From the NCBI GenBank assembly GCA_003640385.1, contig RCAB01000095.1, positions 62,001-126,000 of the forward strand: a stretch of DNA of 64,000 nucleotides, written 5' to 3'. How positions within the stretch are numbered: the stretch's first letter is position 1; each line of letters begins with the position of its first letter. This document shows, one piece after another, positions 52,457-64,000 of the stretch. A program made the translations under genes and the position numbers. The stretch is from Setaria digitata. Lineage: Eukaryota; Nematoda; Chromadorea; Rhabditida; Setariidae. A model generated the notes under the pieces. That model did no database searches and was not told where the DNA came from. It saw only the letters and a list, made by a program, of their open reading frames with translations.

Positions 52457-55386
52457 ACCAATATTGATAACTTCATCAGTCCTGGAAATTGATTACTTCA
52501 ATGATGTGCACATCTAGTGATATGTTACTACACAAAATATTTATCTTAGAAATCTCGGAAGCTTATTAGGGTTACAGGCTTTTCTCTAGTAGTTGTGGAA
52601 TATAAAATAACTAAAATATTCGTGGGTTTGAAATAATTGTTAATCGTCTCACATATTTTCCCTATTGTAAAAAGCATTCTTACTTTTTTTTCTAGAGTAA
52701 ACTTCTAATAAAAATAATAAGTTCGTTAGCATTCCATAATCTTTGCAGTATTGTGATATTTGAAGTTCACTGTAACAAGATCTTTTCGCTGTGATATTTG
52801 AAAAAAGTTCAACAACAAAAAAATTTTAAAAGAAGCTTTTTTTTTTTTTAATTAAACAAATTGACTGCATTTAGCTGCTGAACTTCACTAACAGGTTATT
52901 TAGGTATAACAGAGTCAGCTGTCTGGCCATTTCTATCACACATTCGGCTAATTAATTTTTCCATAATTAGACTACTAGATGTTTGCTTTGCTTGAGTCTT
53001 ATGGATACAGGGCATGCATCTATGTTATTCCACTTAACGATGGATATTTTGTACTTAATAATAGTTCCAATTAATTTATTCACAGAAATATGATCTAATC
53101 GAGATATGCTGTGTGATAATTTGTGGCTTGTGTCTGATATAACTTTTTTACTTGTGATTGGAAATATCATTGCAATTTATAATGAACAGTGTATGATAAA
53201 TTCTATAAAAGCATTCTATTAATTCCTTGCCTCGAAGTATCTTGTCAGTGTTAACACTTGTTTTATCCAAGATATGATTATATCGGAAGCCATAATTAAT
53301 TATCTCCTCTTGTCCGTTAGCAGTCTAAATTCATTGCTAACATTTAATGAACTAAATTATATTTTCTACTCTTCTTTCAAGCTCAGTCAAACATTTTATT
53401 CTAACGAAACTTCTATTTCTTTTCTACGACTTCTGCAAACACAAAATGAAATGAAACGCAAAAATATGCCATTCGTTAAGTAACAATACCTTCTCTGTTT
53501 AAACTTCGTTTCTTTTTTACTTCCTTGTTTTCTTCAATTAAACTAAATACACTGGAATATTTGCTACTAATCTTTAAGTTCAAAAATTAAGTATTTATTA
53601 TTTTTCTAATTTTTAATTTATTTTCAACTTCATACTAAAAAAGTAAATATCTTTGTTTTTTCCACGCAATCTTTTTTACGATCAATTCATATCCCATTCA
53701 AATCTTAGCAGATTTTTGCTTTGCCATCTCTTCCTGGATAATTTAAAATAGAGTAAATTATCGAAAAAGAGGAAAGCTAATTGTGCGGGACCTACAGCTA
53801 AGGCAATGGATTATTGAAGTCCATATCAGTTATAATTAAATTGAACGAATGATAATCATAAGAAATGAAGGAACTTTTCTGCCTCGTTGAAGCATTTGTC
53901 GCCGACTTTTCCATCAAAGTTCACTTACGTCACGAATTTAAGCGTTTTTTCTCAATCTATGTTACATAGCCCATCCTGACATTTTGTTCTCACTTCATAT
54001 CATCCTGTCCATTCATTTTTTCATTCCTTGTGGTTATCAATTAGTTTTCTACTTGTTATTATTGCCACCTATTATAAATGACTTCAGACTTTCCCGTATT
54101 ACTTTCAATAAAAATAAATTTTTTCTCACACTTAGTGATAAAGAGAAATGAATAATGATGAAGATTATCTTCCAATCCAAGTGGAAAACCCAAACAAAGG
54201 TTGCTCCCATGTTTACCATGAATTTGAAAATTTATGAGAAACTCTTAACTCCTTCCATAATAATGGATATTAAAACTTTTGTCTCGGTAGAATGATATTA
54301 AAATAAATTTAAGACGCCTCAAACTGGCCTATTTATTGTGACATTTGTAATGTTTAATTCAGAGAACTATCAGCTGCGAACACATTATTTCCCACCACAA
54401 AATTTCACAAGCAAAAATCTAACATAATTGTAATTATTTCCATCTGGATGGTGGGATGTGATCGTTGCAGGTCGTCTCTTGCGGAGTTGGTTCCTCAATG
54501 GCTGGTTCTCCGGGGTTTGGGGGGCACACATGCTAGTTAAGGTTCGTTGCGTAATCCATCATGTCTCCTGAGAGTTCTCGGTGGGATAGAGCGGGTTTTC
54601 ATAGTATGGATGGGGCTTCTGAAGAATATAAGTTACAAATGACAAATGTACTGTTTATCTGAAAAATTTTCCTCATTTCACTCATATTTTTTAGTCGACT
54701 TGTATCAGTGTGACACTTGAGCCTTTCAGTTCCCATACATACTTTTGTCTTGTTCCAGGCCAGTGTTATGAGCTTTCTTTACGAGTAGTGAGTGGTATGT
54801 ATTAATGATGCCGCATACTTTAATTTTAACATATAACATGTGTTATATCTTTTGTCACTTCTCTGTAAGAGACTTCAAGAGAGTGACTGCTTGAATTTTT
54901 AGATGGAGTTGTTTAAACGTAGATTTTTGTGCTTGTGTTAGTTACAGGAAAAATTAGGGCTAAGTTTCGAGTTTGAAAAGGAGCGGTGGACTCTTAATGA
55001 TATTTCACGAAAATATTTTTCCTAAATTTAATTTTATATAGTTGGATAGATGACTGCTTTTTTCTTCTAAGCAATAATGTCATGTTTTTGCTTTTTCTAC
55101 ATATAAAGTCTTCCCTTTCGTGTATTTAAATTAATTGTTTCAAAAACTAACATCTTTCTCTTTGCCATTTCTTTATGTTCAAACTTCAGGATACTACTAA
55201 CAAACAGATTGGTTTTAATTTGCGAGAGCAGCTTTCTCGTTCAATATATTTTATCTTTTTCCAATCATCAATATTTACTTACAAGCTGGAAACTATGAAA
55301 CAATGATTGCAACATACTTAGTTTAATTATTGATTGCTCAATTTCTTCTGTTTTTCATTCAAAAATAAAGGATACCAGTCATCAGC
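52457..55386. other. Intergenic region downstream of bestrophin B
   Basis: About 2.9 kb, AT-rich apart from a GC-richer island at about 54460-54620. The island starts with a good acceptor (atcgttgcag) and is described separately as a possible alternative exon. The open frame at 53274-53483 has no recognised domain. The right end should contain the promoter of the DESI2-like gene. Confidence 0.45.
54471..54571 (+). other. Possible alternative terminal exon of bestrophin B
   Basis: After the acceptor atcgttgcag, a 33-codon frame encodes RLLRSWFLNGWFSGVWGAHM and about a dozen more residues to a stop at 54569-54571. Its entry phase matches a gtaagg donor at 52422 within the last bestrophin B exon. 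The base composition is richer in G and C than the surroundings. It could equally be a 5' exon of the next gene. Confidence 0.3.
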
Positions 55387-57827
55387 ATGGCACGTACTCC
55401 TGTAAGGTTGAATGTTTATGATATGGTAAGCTCCCTTTTTATCTTGTTAAAATAACTTTCGTTTTAACCGTCATATATGATTGGTTTTTAAAGTTCGTTG
55501 AGAAAAATAGTGCCCATTATGACCCATTACAACGAACAAAATTTAGTACTGATAGTGATGAGCATAGTATTCGTTAAGACTTTTAATAGACACACTGCAG
55601 TGTATTATATGTAGTAAGATCTTTCCTACTTTTTCCTATAAATTCAAATATCTAACAATTTAAATTTAATTGTTTTAGTATTAAATGTTTCAGTATTGGT
55701 TGAACGATTATGCCTCTAGCCTTGGATTTGGTGTATATCATACAGGGATTGAAGTATATGGTGTTGGTAAGTTCTGCTTATGTTTTGGGATAGTACCTTA
55801 TCTCGTATTTTAATTTTTCAATCAAAAGTTTTCCAAGAATAATTCAATTTTTGTAACCATTCTCCCAAAAAAGAAGTTCAAAGTATTTTTTGTCCCTTTT
55901 TTTATTTCAGAATATACTTACGGCGGTCATCCTTTTTCATTTTCGGGAATCTTTGAAAATTCACCGAAAGATGCAGAAGAGTTAGGCGAGAATTTCAAAT
56001 TCAAGTAAGTCAGTAAAAGTTTCGTTTTTGTTTAACATCTACGGCTTATGAATGCTAGCTTTTTTTCGATCATATTATAATTATTAACTTATAATTTATA
56101 ACTTAATTTGTAACTTAATGACTTACCTAATTAGAGCTCTTGATAAAATTTTTGACAGTAAATGCGTTCATGAAAAGTATCCTTTCTGGCAGTGAATATG
56201 TTTAGGGAAAGTATCCTTATTGGAGAGACTGACTTCACTGCTGCTGATGTACGACATCTCATTCAGATGTTAGGAAGTGAATACAGAGGCGACAAATATC
56301 ATTTAATTTCAAAGAATTGCAACCATTTCACAGCTGCTTTAGCTAAGGTATGCGAGAAGTGATTCAATTTTTTTTAATGGATAACATGACAAAATAGCTC
56401 AGAGCTGCCAAAAAATTGCTGGGATTTTGTATAAAACAGAAATGGAAGGTTCTGAATCAAAAGCCATGGCTTAATGGAACATTTATAGGAGTGGCTACCG
56501 TTTGCCGTTTGAATTTTTCTGTGTTGGCTGAACTTTTAGATAATTGACTAATCTGTAGTTTTATAGCTAAAGATGCTGTTTTATTTTCAGACACTAACGG
56601 GGAAAGATATACCGTCGTGGATAAATCGGCTTGCTACTGTTTCAAGTTCGATACCATTTTTGGAGCGCTGTTTACCACGTGAATGGTTGACCCCAGTTGC
56701 TTTGCAGCAAAGCTTGGAAGAAAGGCGAAGAAGTGGGGATTACACTTCAGCATGCATTGAGCGTGATCAGGAAGCAGCTGAACAATCAAGCAGCAGCTGC
56801 AGTGGAAGACGTGCCAGCTTGCCTCTTAGTGGCAGCATCGGTCAGCTGTCTTCTTGCATGCTTTAAATTTTTTTGTTCTCTTTCTACTCTCTTCTTTTGA
56901 AAAGTCCACAAAAGCTTGTAGAATTGCTGCGAGAGATCATTCTTTTTCCTGGGAAATTCAAGTTCCAAGTACTGGCAACAAATCGAGATGCTGCTCAGCT
57001 AAATATGTTTTCCTCTTGTATTGTACATGATGGGTGTCGGTGGCTTTGTATGCAATGCAGATCATTGATATCATATCAAGTTGTAGACTGTAGCTTTGGT
57101 TTCACAGTTTTAGTTCCTTTCCTTACTTCTCTTCTCCTTTACATTTGAAGTATTTTTTTTTTTATATATATTTTGTCAATTCAAAGTTATAGTTATAAGT
57201 ATATGCTAAAAATTCACTGAATGATTTTCAGTGTAATTGTTTTACTAGTTTTTTTTAAAGTATGTTATGAGGTATGAAATGAACTTCATCAATAACCTAT
57301 GAATTTATTTTAATGTAGTGAGGCGTGTTGTTAACATCTCGTGATAGTTGCTGACGGATTTAAGCACTGTATTAGCTGGTATTTCTATATTTCTAAATGC
57401 TGCTGTTTCCCATGAAATTCTTATTTCAGTGGATGGATTTTAAATGAGTTGGTCTTGCAGTAGTGAGAATTCATTATATATTCGCAAATATGTGTCATAG
57501 TATATCATTTTTATTCATCGTCATGTTTACCAGTGCTATCGACGTTTACTGATAAATCACTCCCTAAAACATCTGAAATTTTAGTTTCAAATTATGATTT
57601 TAAATATAAGTATTACAGGAGCAAAATTGTCAGCTGGGTTAACAACAAATTGTTCAGCCTCAACAAATCTTCTGAATACTTCAACAGAAGTGGTCCGCTC
57701 CTTAAGTCCGGTACCACATTTATCAAAAATTTGGAATTCAATCAAGAATTTTACTACTGACAGTACGCAGTCAGCAACAGCTGTTTCTTCTTCATCTTCT
57801 AGCTCTCGATCAGTTCGTGGAAAATAA
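55387..57827 (+). CDS. DESI2-like PPPDE-family peptidase (deSUMOylating/deubiquitinating)
   Basis: PPPDE thiol peptidase that removes ubiquitin-like modifiers; human DESI2 is the closest relative. Exons 55387-55425, 55694-55766, 55911-56004, 56206-56347 and 56591-onward join in phase. The sequence runs [83 protein letters not shown] and [12 protein letters not shown]. The catalytic pair is His29 and Cys107 by my count, close to human DESI2. Two endings are possible. Reading through exon 5 gives a stop at 56866 (207 aa). Splicing from the donor at 56841 to an exon at 57619-57827, with matching phase and a tattacag acceptor, gives a Ser/Thr-rich tail (268 aa). I favour the spliced form as the full-length product, but both may exist. 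Confidence 0.88.
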
Positions 57828-58049
57828 GAGCAAATAATTACTCTTCCATTTGAAAGCCTTACAATTATATCACTTTTTTCCTTTAACTAATGAATTTATG
57901 CATAACATTTTTTTGCAGCTTTGGTACTACATTGACTTCTGCTGTGAAAATGTATTTGTTTTACTAATTTTTTTAAACGTGTTATGAGATAAAAGTGAAA
58001 TATTTTAAATCAGGTCTCACTTTTACTTTACATGTTCGAAAGTTACATC

Positions 58050-58095
58050 AAATTCAGTCTAAAAGACGGTTGTAACCGTCTTTTAGACTGAATTT
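58050..58095. repeat. Perfect 22-bp inverted repeat with 2-nt spacer
   Basis: The arm 58050-58071 (beginning aaattcagtctaaaagacgg) is separated by only gt from its exact reverse complement at 58074-58095. It lies in the 3' flank of the DESI2-like gene. It is nearly an ideal cruciform; no flanking target duplication is evident. Confidence 0.9.
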
Positions 58096-59304
58096 TAGTT
58101 TATCATGATATATAGCATGTCATGATTGTTTTTATTTACACTATTCTGTTTCCGTTTCTTTTTTCTATTTACTAGAAAATTCTACTTTTCCTCTTTTAAT
58201 TTTCTTGTAAAGTGAAATTATGAATTATTTCAGTTTTTCAAGTTGCTGCTTTCATGCAGTGCCTTTCAGCTTTGCCTTAATTCGTTTCTCAACTGTCTTT
58301 TTACTTTATTGTAGCTTCTTTGAACTTTCCAGTGGATCATGTTTTTCCGAACGTAAACTTTTCTTTAAAAAAAAATGTAAAAATACTTTTTTTTTTAGAT
58401 AATTAGCAATAAAAATACAATTATTGGTTTTCCTAGATTTGCTTTCTGAATTACTGTTTCACTCATCTCCATAATTATCAGATTTTTTTCCGACTCACTG
58501 TGCTTTTTGTGCTCTTGATCCACTTCTTTTCCCTTCCAATTTGGCTTGTTTCTTCCTCTCAGTTTGAATTAAACACATTATTTTAATGTACTGAGCATAA
58601 TTGCTAGATCCTCCAGTTTATTGCCTCTTCGTCTCTTCGTCCATTTGCTTTGTTTTCTCTGCTCTCATCAGAGAAAATTTTTAGAATTTGTGAATTATTT
58701 CATTTTACTTTCTTCACACAAATTTTTTTGAACCATTTGAAGTTTTGTTTGTATTGCATTTACTGGAATTTTTCAAATTCGATTTTGAAATTCCAAGCAG
58801 ATATGAGTATTCCGGATTTGATTTAAGTGATTATAATTAGAAGCTATATCATAGTGTATTCCATTAATCGTTATGCTGCAAATTATTGAAAGAGCAGGAA
58901 TGCAATCGTGATATATTGAGAGTTTCCCTTTTCATTTAGTTATTACTCTTTAAAAAAAAATTTTTTTCCTGTCATATGTATAAAAAGCAAAGATTGAATT
59001 AAACAGATGAGATGGTGCATATCTGTTGGAAATACATGAACCTGCTATTATATGAACATATCAGGGCGTAATATGGCTCAGTATTGGTTTTGGATACAGA
59101 ATTCATAAAAAGAATTCAGTCTTCTCAAAATATACCTTATCCACGAGTATTTAAATATGTATATGTACTTTGTATACTGTGCCACTGTAATATCTATTAA
59201 ATGCCTTATATAAAAATTCCATTCTCTTTTTATGCCTACATTTGAGTTAGAGATAAATACCTTTGTCCTTCAGGTAATCTCCTATTAGACAGGGGAATAA
59301 GTGG

Positions 59305-59728
59305 CAGTATAAGTCTGAAGCCTTTTCTTTTAAAACTTTTTAAAGTAGTCCTAGTCCTTAATTAATGCGGAGGCTAGGAAGTTGGAATGAGCATTTTTAA
59401 AAAGTAAGAAACGAAAAATGCAGTGGTCAGGCAATACTGTTCGGTACTTGTTGCTTTGCTTTTAAATAAAGCAAATTTTTTCCAGATTTAAAATTTCTTG
59501 TCAAAATTTTTTTTTNCAGTATAAGTCTGAAGCCTTTTCTTTTAAAACTTTTTAAAATACTCCTAGTCCTTAATTAGTGCGGAGGCTAGGAAGTTAGAAT
59601 GAGTATTTTTAAAAAGTAAGAAACGAAAAATGCAGTGGTCGGGCAATACTGTTCGGTACTTGTTGCTTTGCTATTAAATAAAGCAAATTTTTTCCAGATT
59701 TAAAATTTCTTGTCAAAATTTTTTTTTT
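59305..59728. repeat. About 211-bp direct duplication around a single N
   Basis: The sequence 59305-59515 is repeated at about 59517-59728 with an N at 59516. I count about seven substitutions between copies (for example taaagtagtcc against taaaatactcc), or roughly 3%. This could be two haplotypes joined end to end at an assembly gap, or a real, slightly diverged tandem duplication. Confidence 0.8.
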
Positions 59729-60116
59729 CAGATTTAAATGAATCACTACTATTACACACCTGGATGGTGTGATAATTAGAATTTTGCTTTCTACAGCTTG
59801 GCAGCTAATTGATTAGGATTAGAGAAAAGATAAAGGGGCCACAGGCATTGATGAATGGTTCTGATAAAATTTTGTTATCTTCAGTTCTGTAGCTGTGAAA
59901 TTTGAATAGTGAGTAAAATTAATGGTGTGAAATAAAGTTTCATAGTTATGTATGTTTACCTATTTGCTTGAATTTGCATATTCTCAACACTGCGAAAGAA
60001 ACAACTGCAACGCGACTAAGATAATACATATTTGTGGCTCAGTGGATTTTAAATTAAATTCCATTGTTTCAGTATTGCCAAGTGCTGTCAACTTTCTGGT
60101 CGTATGTTATCGTAAA

Positions 60117-62952
60117 ATGATCACTATAGGACGTTGTGTTGAACAATGTGATCGAAAATTTGAACAGTTTGGCTATTTCGAACCTGCATTACACTATCTG
60201 GTTGGTGTTGTAGCTGGTAAGCTATCATTCATTAAAATCTCTCATATTTTTAACTTTGCTTACATATCTTATTCACTACTTGCTAAACTTTGATTTTACA
60301 ATGAAACAGTTTTGGAGTCCTATTTATAGTTGCCTTTTCTTCACAATTTACGAATTGCGCTACTTATAATGCTAATGACTTTCTGAAATTCTAGTTTTAA
60401 ACATAGAATTCTAATAAAGTCGAAGAAAGCTAGTAATAGAAAGTTAGTAGGAAAATGTAGAAAAGCGTAGAAATGTAGAAAGTTTCTGTGGATCTTCATC
60501 TTTTTTTTTTTTGCATTTGTCAGAAAAAAAGAATGTGCTATTTTTTGTTTTGAACTGTCTGGTATAATCACATTATCATTTCACTGCTATAATAAAACTC
60601 TAAAGGAGCAACCGGTGTGGTAACGGGTCACCCGTTGGATACGATTAGGATACGACAACAAACTGAATCTCAAAGTGTATATCGTTGTTGTACATCAATT
60701 ATCCAAAATGAAGGCACTTTGGGATTTTTTAAAGGTAAAAATTTGTTTCCATAAACAACTTTTAAAAGATACTGCTATAATTCTCTGATTCTTTTCTAAA
60801 TAATGTTGCATAAAAAAAATGTTATTCATATCTGGTTAGATATTTTTATCATTTTGAAATTTTCGATCCTTCTTCAAAGTGATAAAAAATAGTGACACAC
60901 TTTTGCACTGAAATTTTTCAAATAAAATTTCTTTTCAGGTGGAATGAACAAATGGGTAGGGAAAAGTGAGGGAATCAGTATAGAAACTAAATATAGTAGG
61001 GTGGAAGGAAGCTATCCTTGTCATCTGATATCATCATGCTTAAAAATGGATTCTAGTCGTAAGAAGCTCTAAAATCAGGCAAGCACTTGTTCCAACCTAA
61101 CAGTGCATCATTTTATGAGAATTTATTTAAGCACGCGACTTCATTTTAAATATACTGCAACTCCGCAGTATATTTAAAATGATATATCCTTGAAGAGCTT
61201 GCTTATCTACAAATCCCAAATCGGTTTCTATGCATCTTGTAGATGATTTCCAGGAATGTCAAGTCCATTGATAAGTTTCACAGCTATTCACGCTATAGCA
61301 TTCGGTGTCTACGCTAATACTATGAAACTTTTCGAAAGTAATCACAATTTATTGGGATCATTCGTTGCTGGTAATGCCGCTGGTATTGCACAGTGTAGCA
61401 TATGCACTCCCTCGGACTTGCTGAAAATAAAATTACAACTACAAGTATTTTATTAATTAAATAATTCTCGAAAGAAGAAAGTAATTTCTAAGAAAAATGT
61501 AACAATTAAAGTAAATTCGTTGATTCTGAACTTCACCAAGATAACTGAATACATTTACGTCCAATTTTCCTCTTCAGAGATACTCGTTAACATCTCCTTC
61601 TTTTCAGTACTTAATATAGCCCCATCATCATAATGAAATGAATTAGCTTGCCATTACGGAAAATTTTCTCATTGCCCTGTAAAATGTATCAGAGTTCAAT
61701 TTCATCTTTTTAGAGAAATAAAAAACAAGGATTATATTCCTCGTCATATGACTGTGCTCGCAAAATGATAAAGCAGCACGGATTTTTGTCGATATTTAAG
61801 TAAGTCAAAGATTTGCATAGTGAAGGTTATTGATTTGTTTTTGCTAATGATTAGTAATTTCTCTTTAAATTATTAAAATTCTTTCCGAGGAACGTTTTTT
61901 TAAGGGGAACATGGATTACGATCGCTCGTGATGGTCCCGGATATGGCATGTGGTTTGTTACCTATGAATTCTGTACGCAGAAATTGAGCAAAGATGGTAC
62001 TGCTCCTTCATTAACTACATGGCAATTACTGTTGGCTGGAAGTTAGACTTATTGTTATTGACATTTTAATTTCACTCTGCAAAATGAGGAGAAAAGACGA
62101 GATCCGAAGTTACTAGACAACCAATATGTTTCCTTCTTTTATAGTCTATAATTTTACAGTTTATGATGGTAATTTATTCATCCTGCGGTTGGTACTTTTT
62201 TCTCTAGTTCTGGTTTCAGGTGTTGCAGGTGTCATCTCTTGGATATGTAATTATCCCTTGGATGTGATAAAAACTAGATTTCAAGCGGATGACAATTTTC
62301 ATTCATATAAACAAGTTTGTCAGGATATTATGCGAACTGGTGGCACCAAAAGTTTCTTCGCAGGCATTTCTGCTACAATTCTACGGTATGTTCGCAACCA
62401 TATACTTAATAATTAACACTGAGAGGACCATTAGAAATGATGTTCTTAAACTTCCAACGAGTTTTCGGAATCTTTAGATTTGAAAATTTAATAAAATTTT
62501 ACGATTATGATATAATAATAGGTGGGCATCTACTGGTTACCTGGCTATATGCCGTTCTTCTGTACATATACACGATAGGTTCAGTATGTATATTCAAAAT
62601 CTTCAGAATAAAAAAGCTTTGGAAATCAGACACCGATATCAAACAGTTGTTTTCATTGGAACTTTCATAACCAAATACACCTTTGAAAAGATTATTTAAA
62701 ACTAATTTAAAAAAAATTATAACACTTAATAAATAGTCAGCTGAGATCAATAACAGAAGAGTTGCTAATTATGGAAGATTGTATTTTTTTTTTTTATTTA
62801 AATCTGTCTATCGCTTCCTCATTCTCTTTTCACGTCATTATCCATTCACTTTTAGTGCAATACCAACAAATGCATTTATATTTTTTGCTGCCGAATGGTC
62901 CTACCGTATGCTACATACAATCAGTGGATGGAATCTTCAGAAGAAGTCTTAA
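60117..62952 (+). CDS. Mitochondrial carrier, SLC25A45/47/48-like
   Basis: Inner-mitochondrial-membrane solute carrier. Seven exons, 60117-60216, 60606-60734, 61254-61444, 61714-61799, 61905-62041, 62220-62385 and 62856-62952, join in phase to 906 nt (301 aa), a normal carrier length. All three tandem repeats carry the signature P-x-D-x-x-[KR]: HPLDTIRIRQQ, TPSDLLKIKLQLQ and YPLDVIKTRFQ. Each is followed by a typical second half: GFFKGMSSP, SIFKGTWITIARDGPGYGMW and SFFAGISATILR. The GFFKGMSSP plus FGVYAN pattern in repeat 1 favours the SLC25A45/47/48 group of amino-acid-type carriers. The transported substrate cannot be told from sequence. The ATG at 60117 lies shortly after an acceptor-like site; 59952 has an earlier in-frame start that would add a non-homologous leader. 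The last exon ends WNLQKKS. Confidence 0.9.
61141..61182. repeat. Perfect 18-bp inverted repeat with 6-nt spacer in SLC25 intron
   Basis: Arm 61141-61158 (tcattttaaatatactgc), spacer aactcc, then the exact reverse complement at 61165-61182. It lies in the intron between SLC25 exons 60606-60734 and 61254-61444. The arms share no sequence with the other inverted repeats in this window. Confidence 0.88.
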
Positions 62953-63418
62953 GATTGAAATGAAAAGCAGAGGAAATGTATTATACCTTTTCTGAACCTA
63001 ATTGTAAAAAGTATAATTTCATCATCAGTTTGTGTTTCCACACATTGCATCAGGCTATGAACCTCTTCAGATGAGTAGCAAGCATCGTAAATGTTCACAG
63101 ATTATAATATGACTGAGTTGTATGGATTTACTGATATTGTAGCTATTCTGTATCACAACCATAACACATTTCAGTCTTGGAAATTATCTTTTCATGTTAC
63201 GAGTGCTTGTAATGAGCTCCTTTGCTTAACGAGGACATGAAGTTTCTTCCATCGAGCTTATGCAACCTGTAATCCTGAAGAATCCACTAGGACATTATTG
63301 CTAGTCTTTCACTTCTCTTGTCTCTAGACTCATTGAGTTTTGTCGGCGAATCTGTGTCATACGGTCTTCAATCAACTTTTGTGACAGTTGAAGAAAGTAT
63401 CGTTTTGTGTGATCAGTA
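62953..63418. other. Intergenic between SLC25 gene and tRNA
   Basis: About 470 bp, which should include the SLC25 3' UTR. Nothing else was recognised. Confidence 0.5.
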
Positions 63419-63500
63419 GGCGAGATGGCCGAGCGGTCTAAGGCGCTGGTTTAAGGCACCAGTCTCTTCGGAGGCGTGGGTTCGAATCCCACTCTCGTCA
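63419..63500 (+). tRNA. tRNA-Leu, anticodon AAG
   Basis: An 82-nt cloverleaf with acceptor stem ggcgaga pairing with tctcgtc (one G-U pair), A box tggccgagcgg, anticodon stem ctggt/accag enclosing loop ttaaggc (anticodon AAG), a long variable arm (tctcttcggagg) typical of leucine type II tRNAs, B box ggttcgaatcc, and T stem gtggg/cccac. The discriminator base is A. There is no intron and no encoded CCA, as usual for a nuclear eukaryotic gene. Confidence 0.95.
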
Positions 63501-64000
63501 GCGTTATAGCGACAGATTTTGTAAAAAAGAGGAAAGAAATCAATGAACAAATGACGTCGATGAAATCTTTCACTCATTACTTATCGAGCAATTTAATTCC
63601 CAGCTTTTCTCCACTGGTTTTATGGTTTGACTGACACACATTTTCTTTCTCTTAAATGATAATTTGACTAGGAAACGTTTTTTCTGGTCAAGCTATAAAT
63701 CTATCTAATAAAGAATCCATAAAAATTTCATAAGAGACTGAAATGCAGGCTTTGGATAAGATAATAGTGCCCGGAACAGATGAAATGATTTTAGGTGTTT
63801 CCTGATTTTTACGAAAGAATCTTTTGATAAATTCTGTCAACACGGCGTTAATTTGAAAATAAGGGTAATCAAAGGTAATTAGAATAGCACAGGACTGGTA
63901 GTCAAAAATATCGGAGGTGTAAATAACTATAATGAATTGCTATTTATTTTGAAAAACATCTAAAATTATTATGATAGTGTTACCGGAAATCCTCATAATC
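63501..64000. other. Right flank, nothing recognised
   Basis: About 500 bp of AT-rich sequence after the tRNA. A short T run shortly downstream (about 63516) may terminate RNA polymerase III transcription. I see no coding exon. Confidence 0.5.

Larger units (their letters stand above)
57828..60116. other. Intergenic between DESI2-like and SLC25 genes
   Basis: About 2.3 kb of AT-rich sequence. It contains a 22-bp perfect inverted repeat at 58050-58095 and a duplication around an N at 59516. An acceptor-like attgtttcag near 60071 may mark the trans-splice or first-intron boundary of the SLC25 gene. I see no other gene. Confidence 0.5.

Overview
This window is eukaryotic nuclear DNA from a nematode, most likely a clade III (filarial/spirurid) worm. 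It is AT-rich and its genes are broken into many small exons by introns with TTTCAG/TTTTAG-type acceptors. Bestrophins carry the nematode-style [15 protein letters not shown] start. No bacterial operons are seen. The clade is an inference; the sequence alone does not fix the species.

Layout, left to right: (1) 221-3393 (+), the 3' part of a PALS1/Stardust-type MAGUK scaffold (PDZ-SH3-GK). (2) 5524-23440 (+), a roughly 40-exon PA200/PSME4/Blm10 proteasome activator; all exon phases agree and give about 1921 codons. (3) 23441-25567, an unresolved stretch with coding-like segments on both strands. (4) 25568-26561 (+), an ERG28-like membrane protein. (5) 27228-29178 (-), a THAP zinc-finger protein. 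(6) 31160-34143 (+), an APMAP/strictosidine-synthase-like propeller whose first exon was not found. (7) 35539-36957 (-), an Sgf11/ATXN7L3-like SAGA deubiquitinase-module subunit. (8) 41392-46101 and 47373-52456 (+), two tandem bestrophin anion channels with the same exon plan. (9) 55387-57827 (+), a DESI2-like PPPDE peptidase with two possible C-termini. (10) 60117-62952 (+), a mitochondrial carrier of SLC25A45/47/48 type. (11) 63419-63500 (+), tRNA-Leu(AAG).

The genes do not form one pathway; this looks like an ordinary housekeeping and channel gene neighbourhood. Two themes recur by chance or otherwise: protein turnover and ubiquitin/SUMO biology (PA200, Sgf11, DESI2), and membrane proteins (ERG28, APMAP, bestrophins, SLC25). 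The clearest structural event is the tandem bestrophin duplication. After it, the downstream copy seems to have changed one splice donor from GT to GC and gained a longer loop before the calcium clasp.

I did not find a wholly new biological system. The best leads are the GC-AG intron, coding-like segments inside PA200 introns (including a long antisense open frame), the unexplained 23.4-25.5 kb region, a possible remote bestrophin exon, several long near-perfect inverted repeats, and two single-N positions flanked by duplicated sequence that look like assembly joins.
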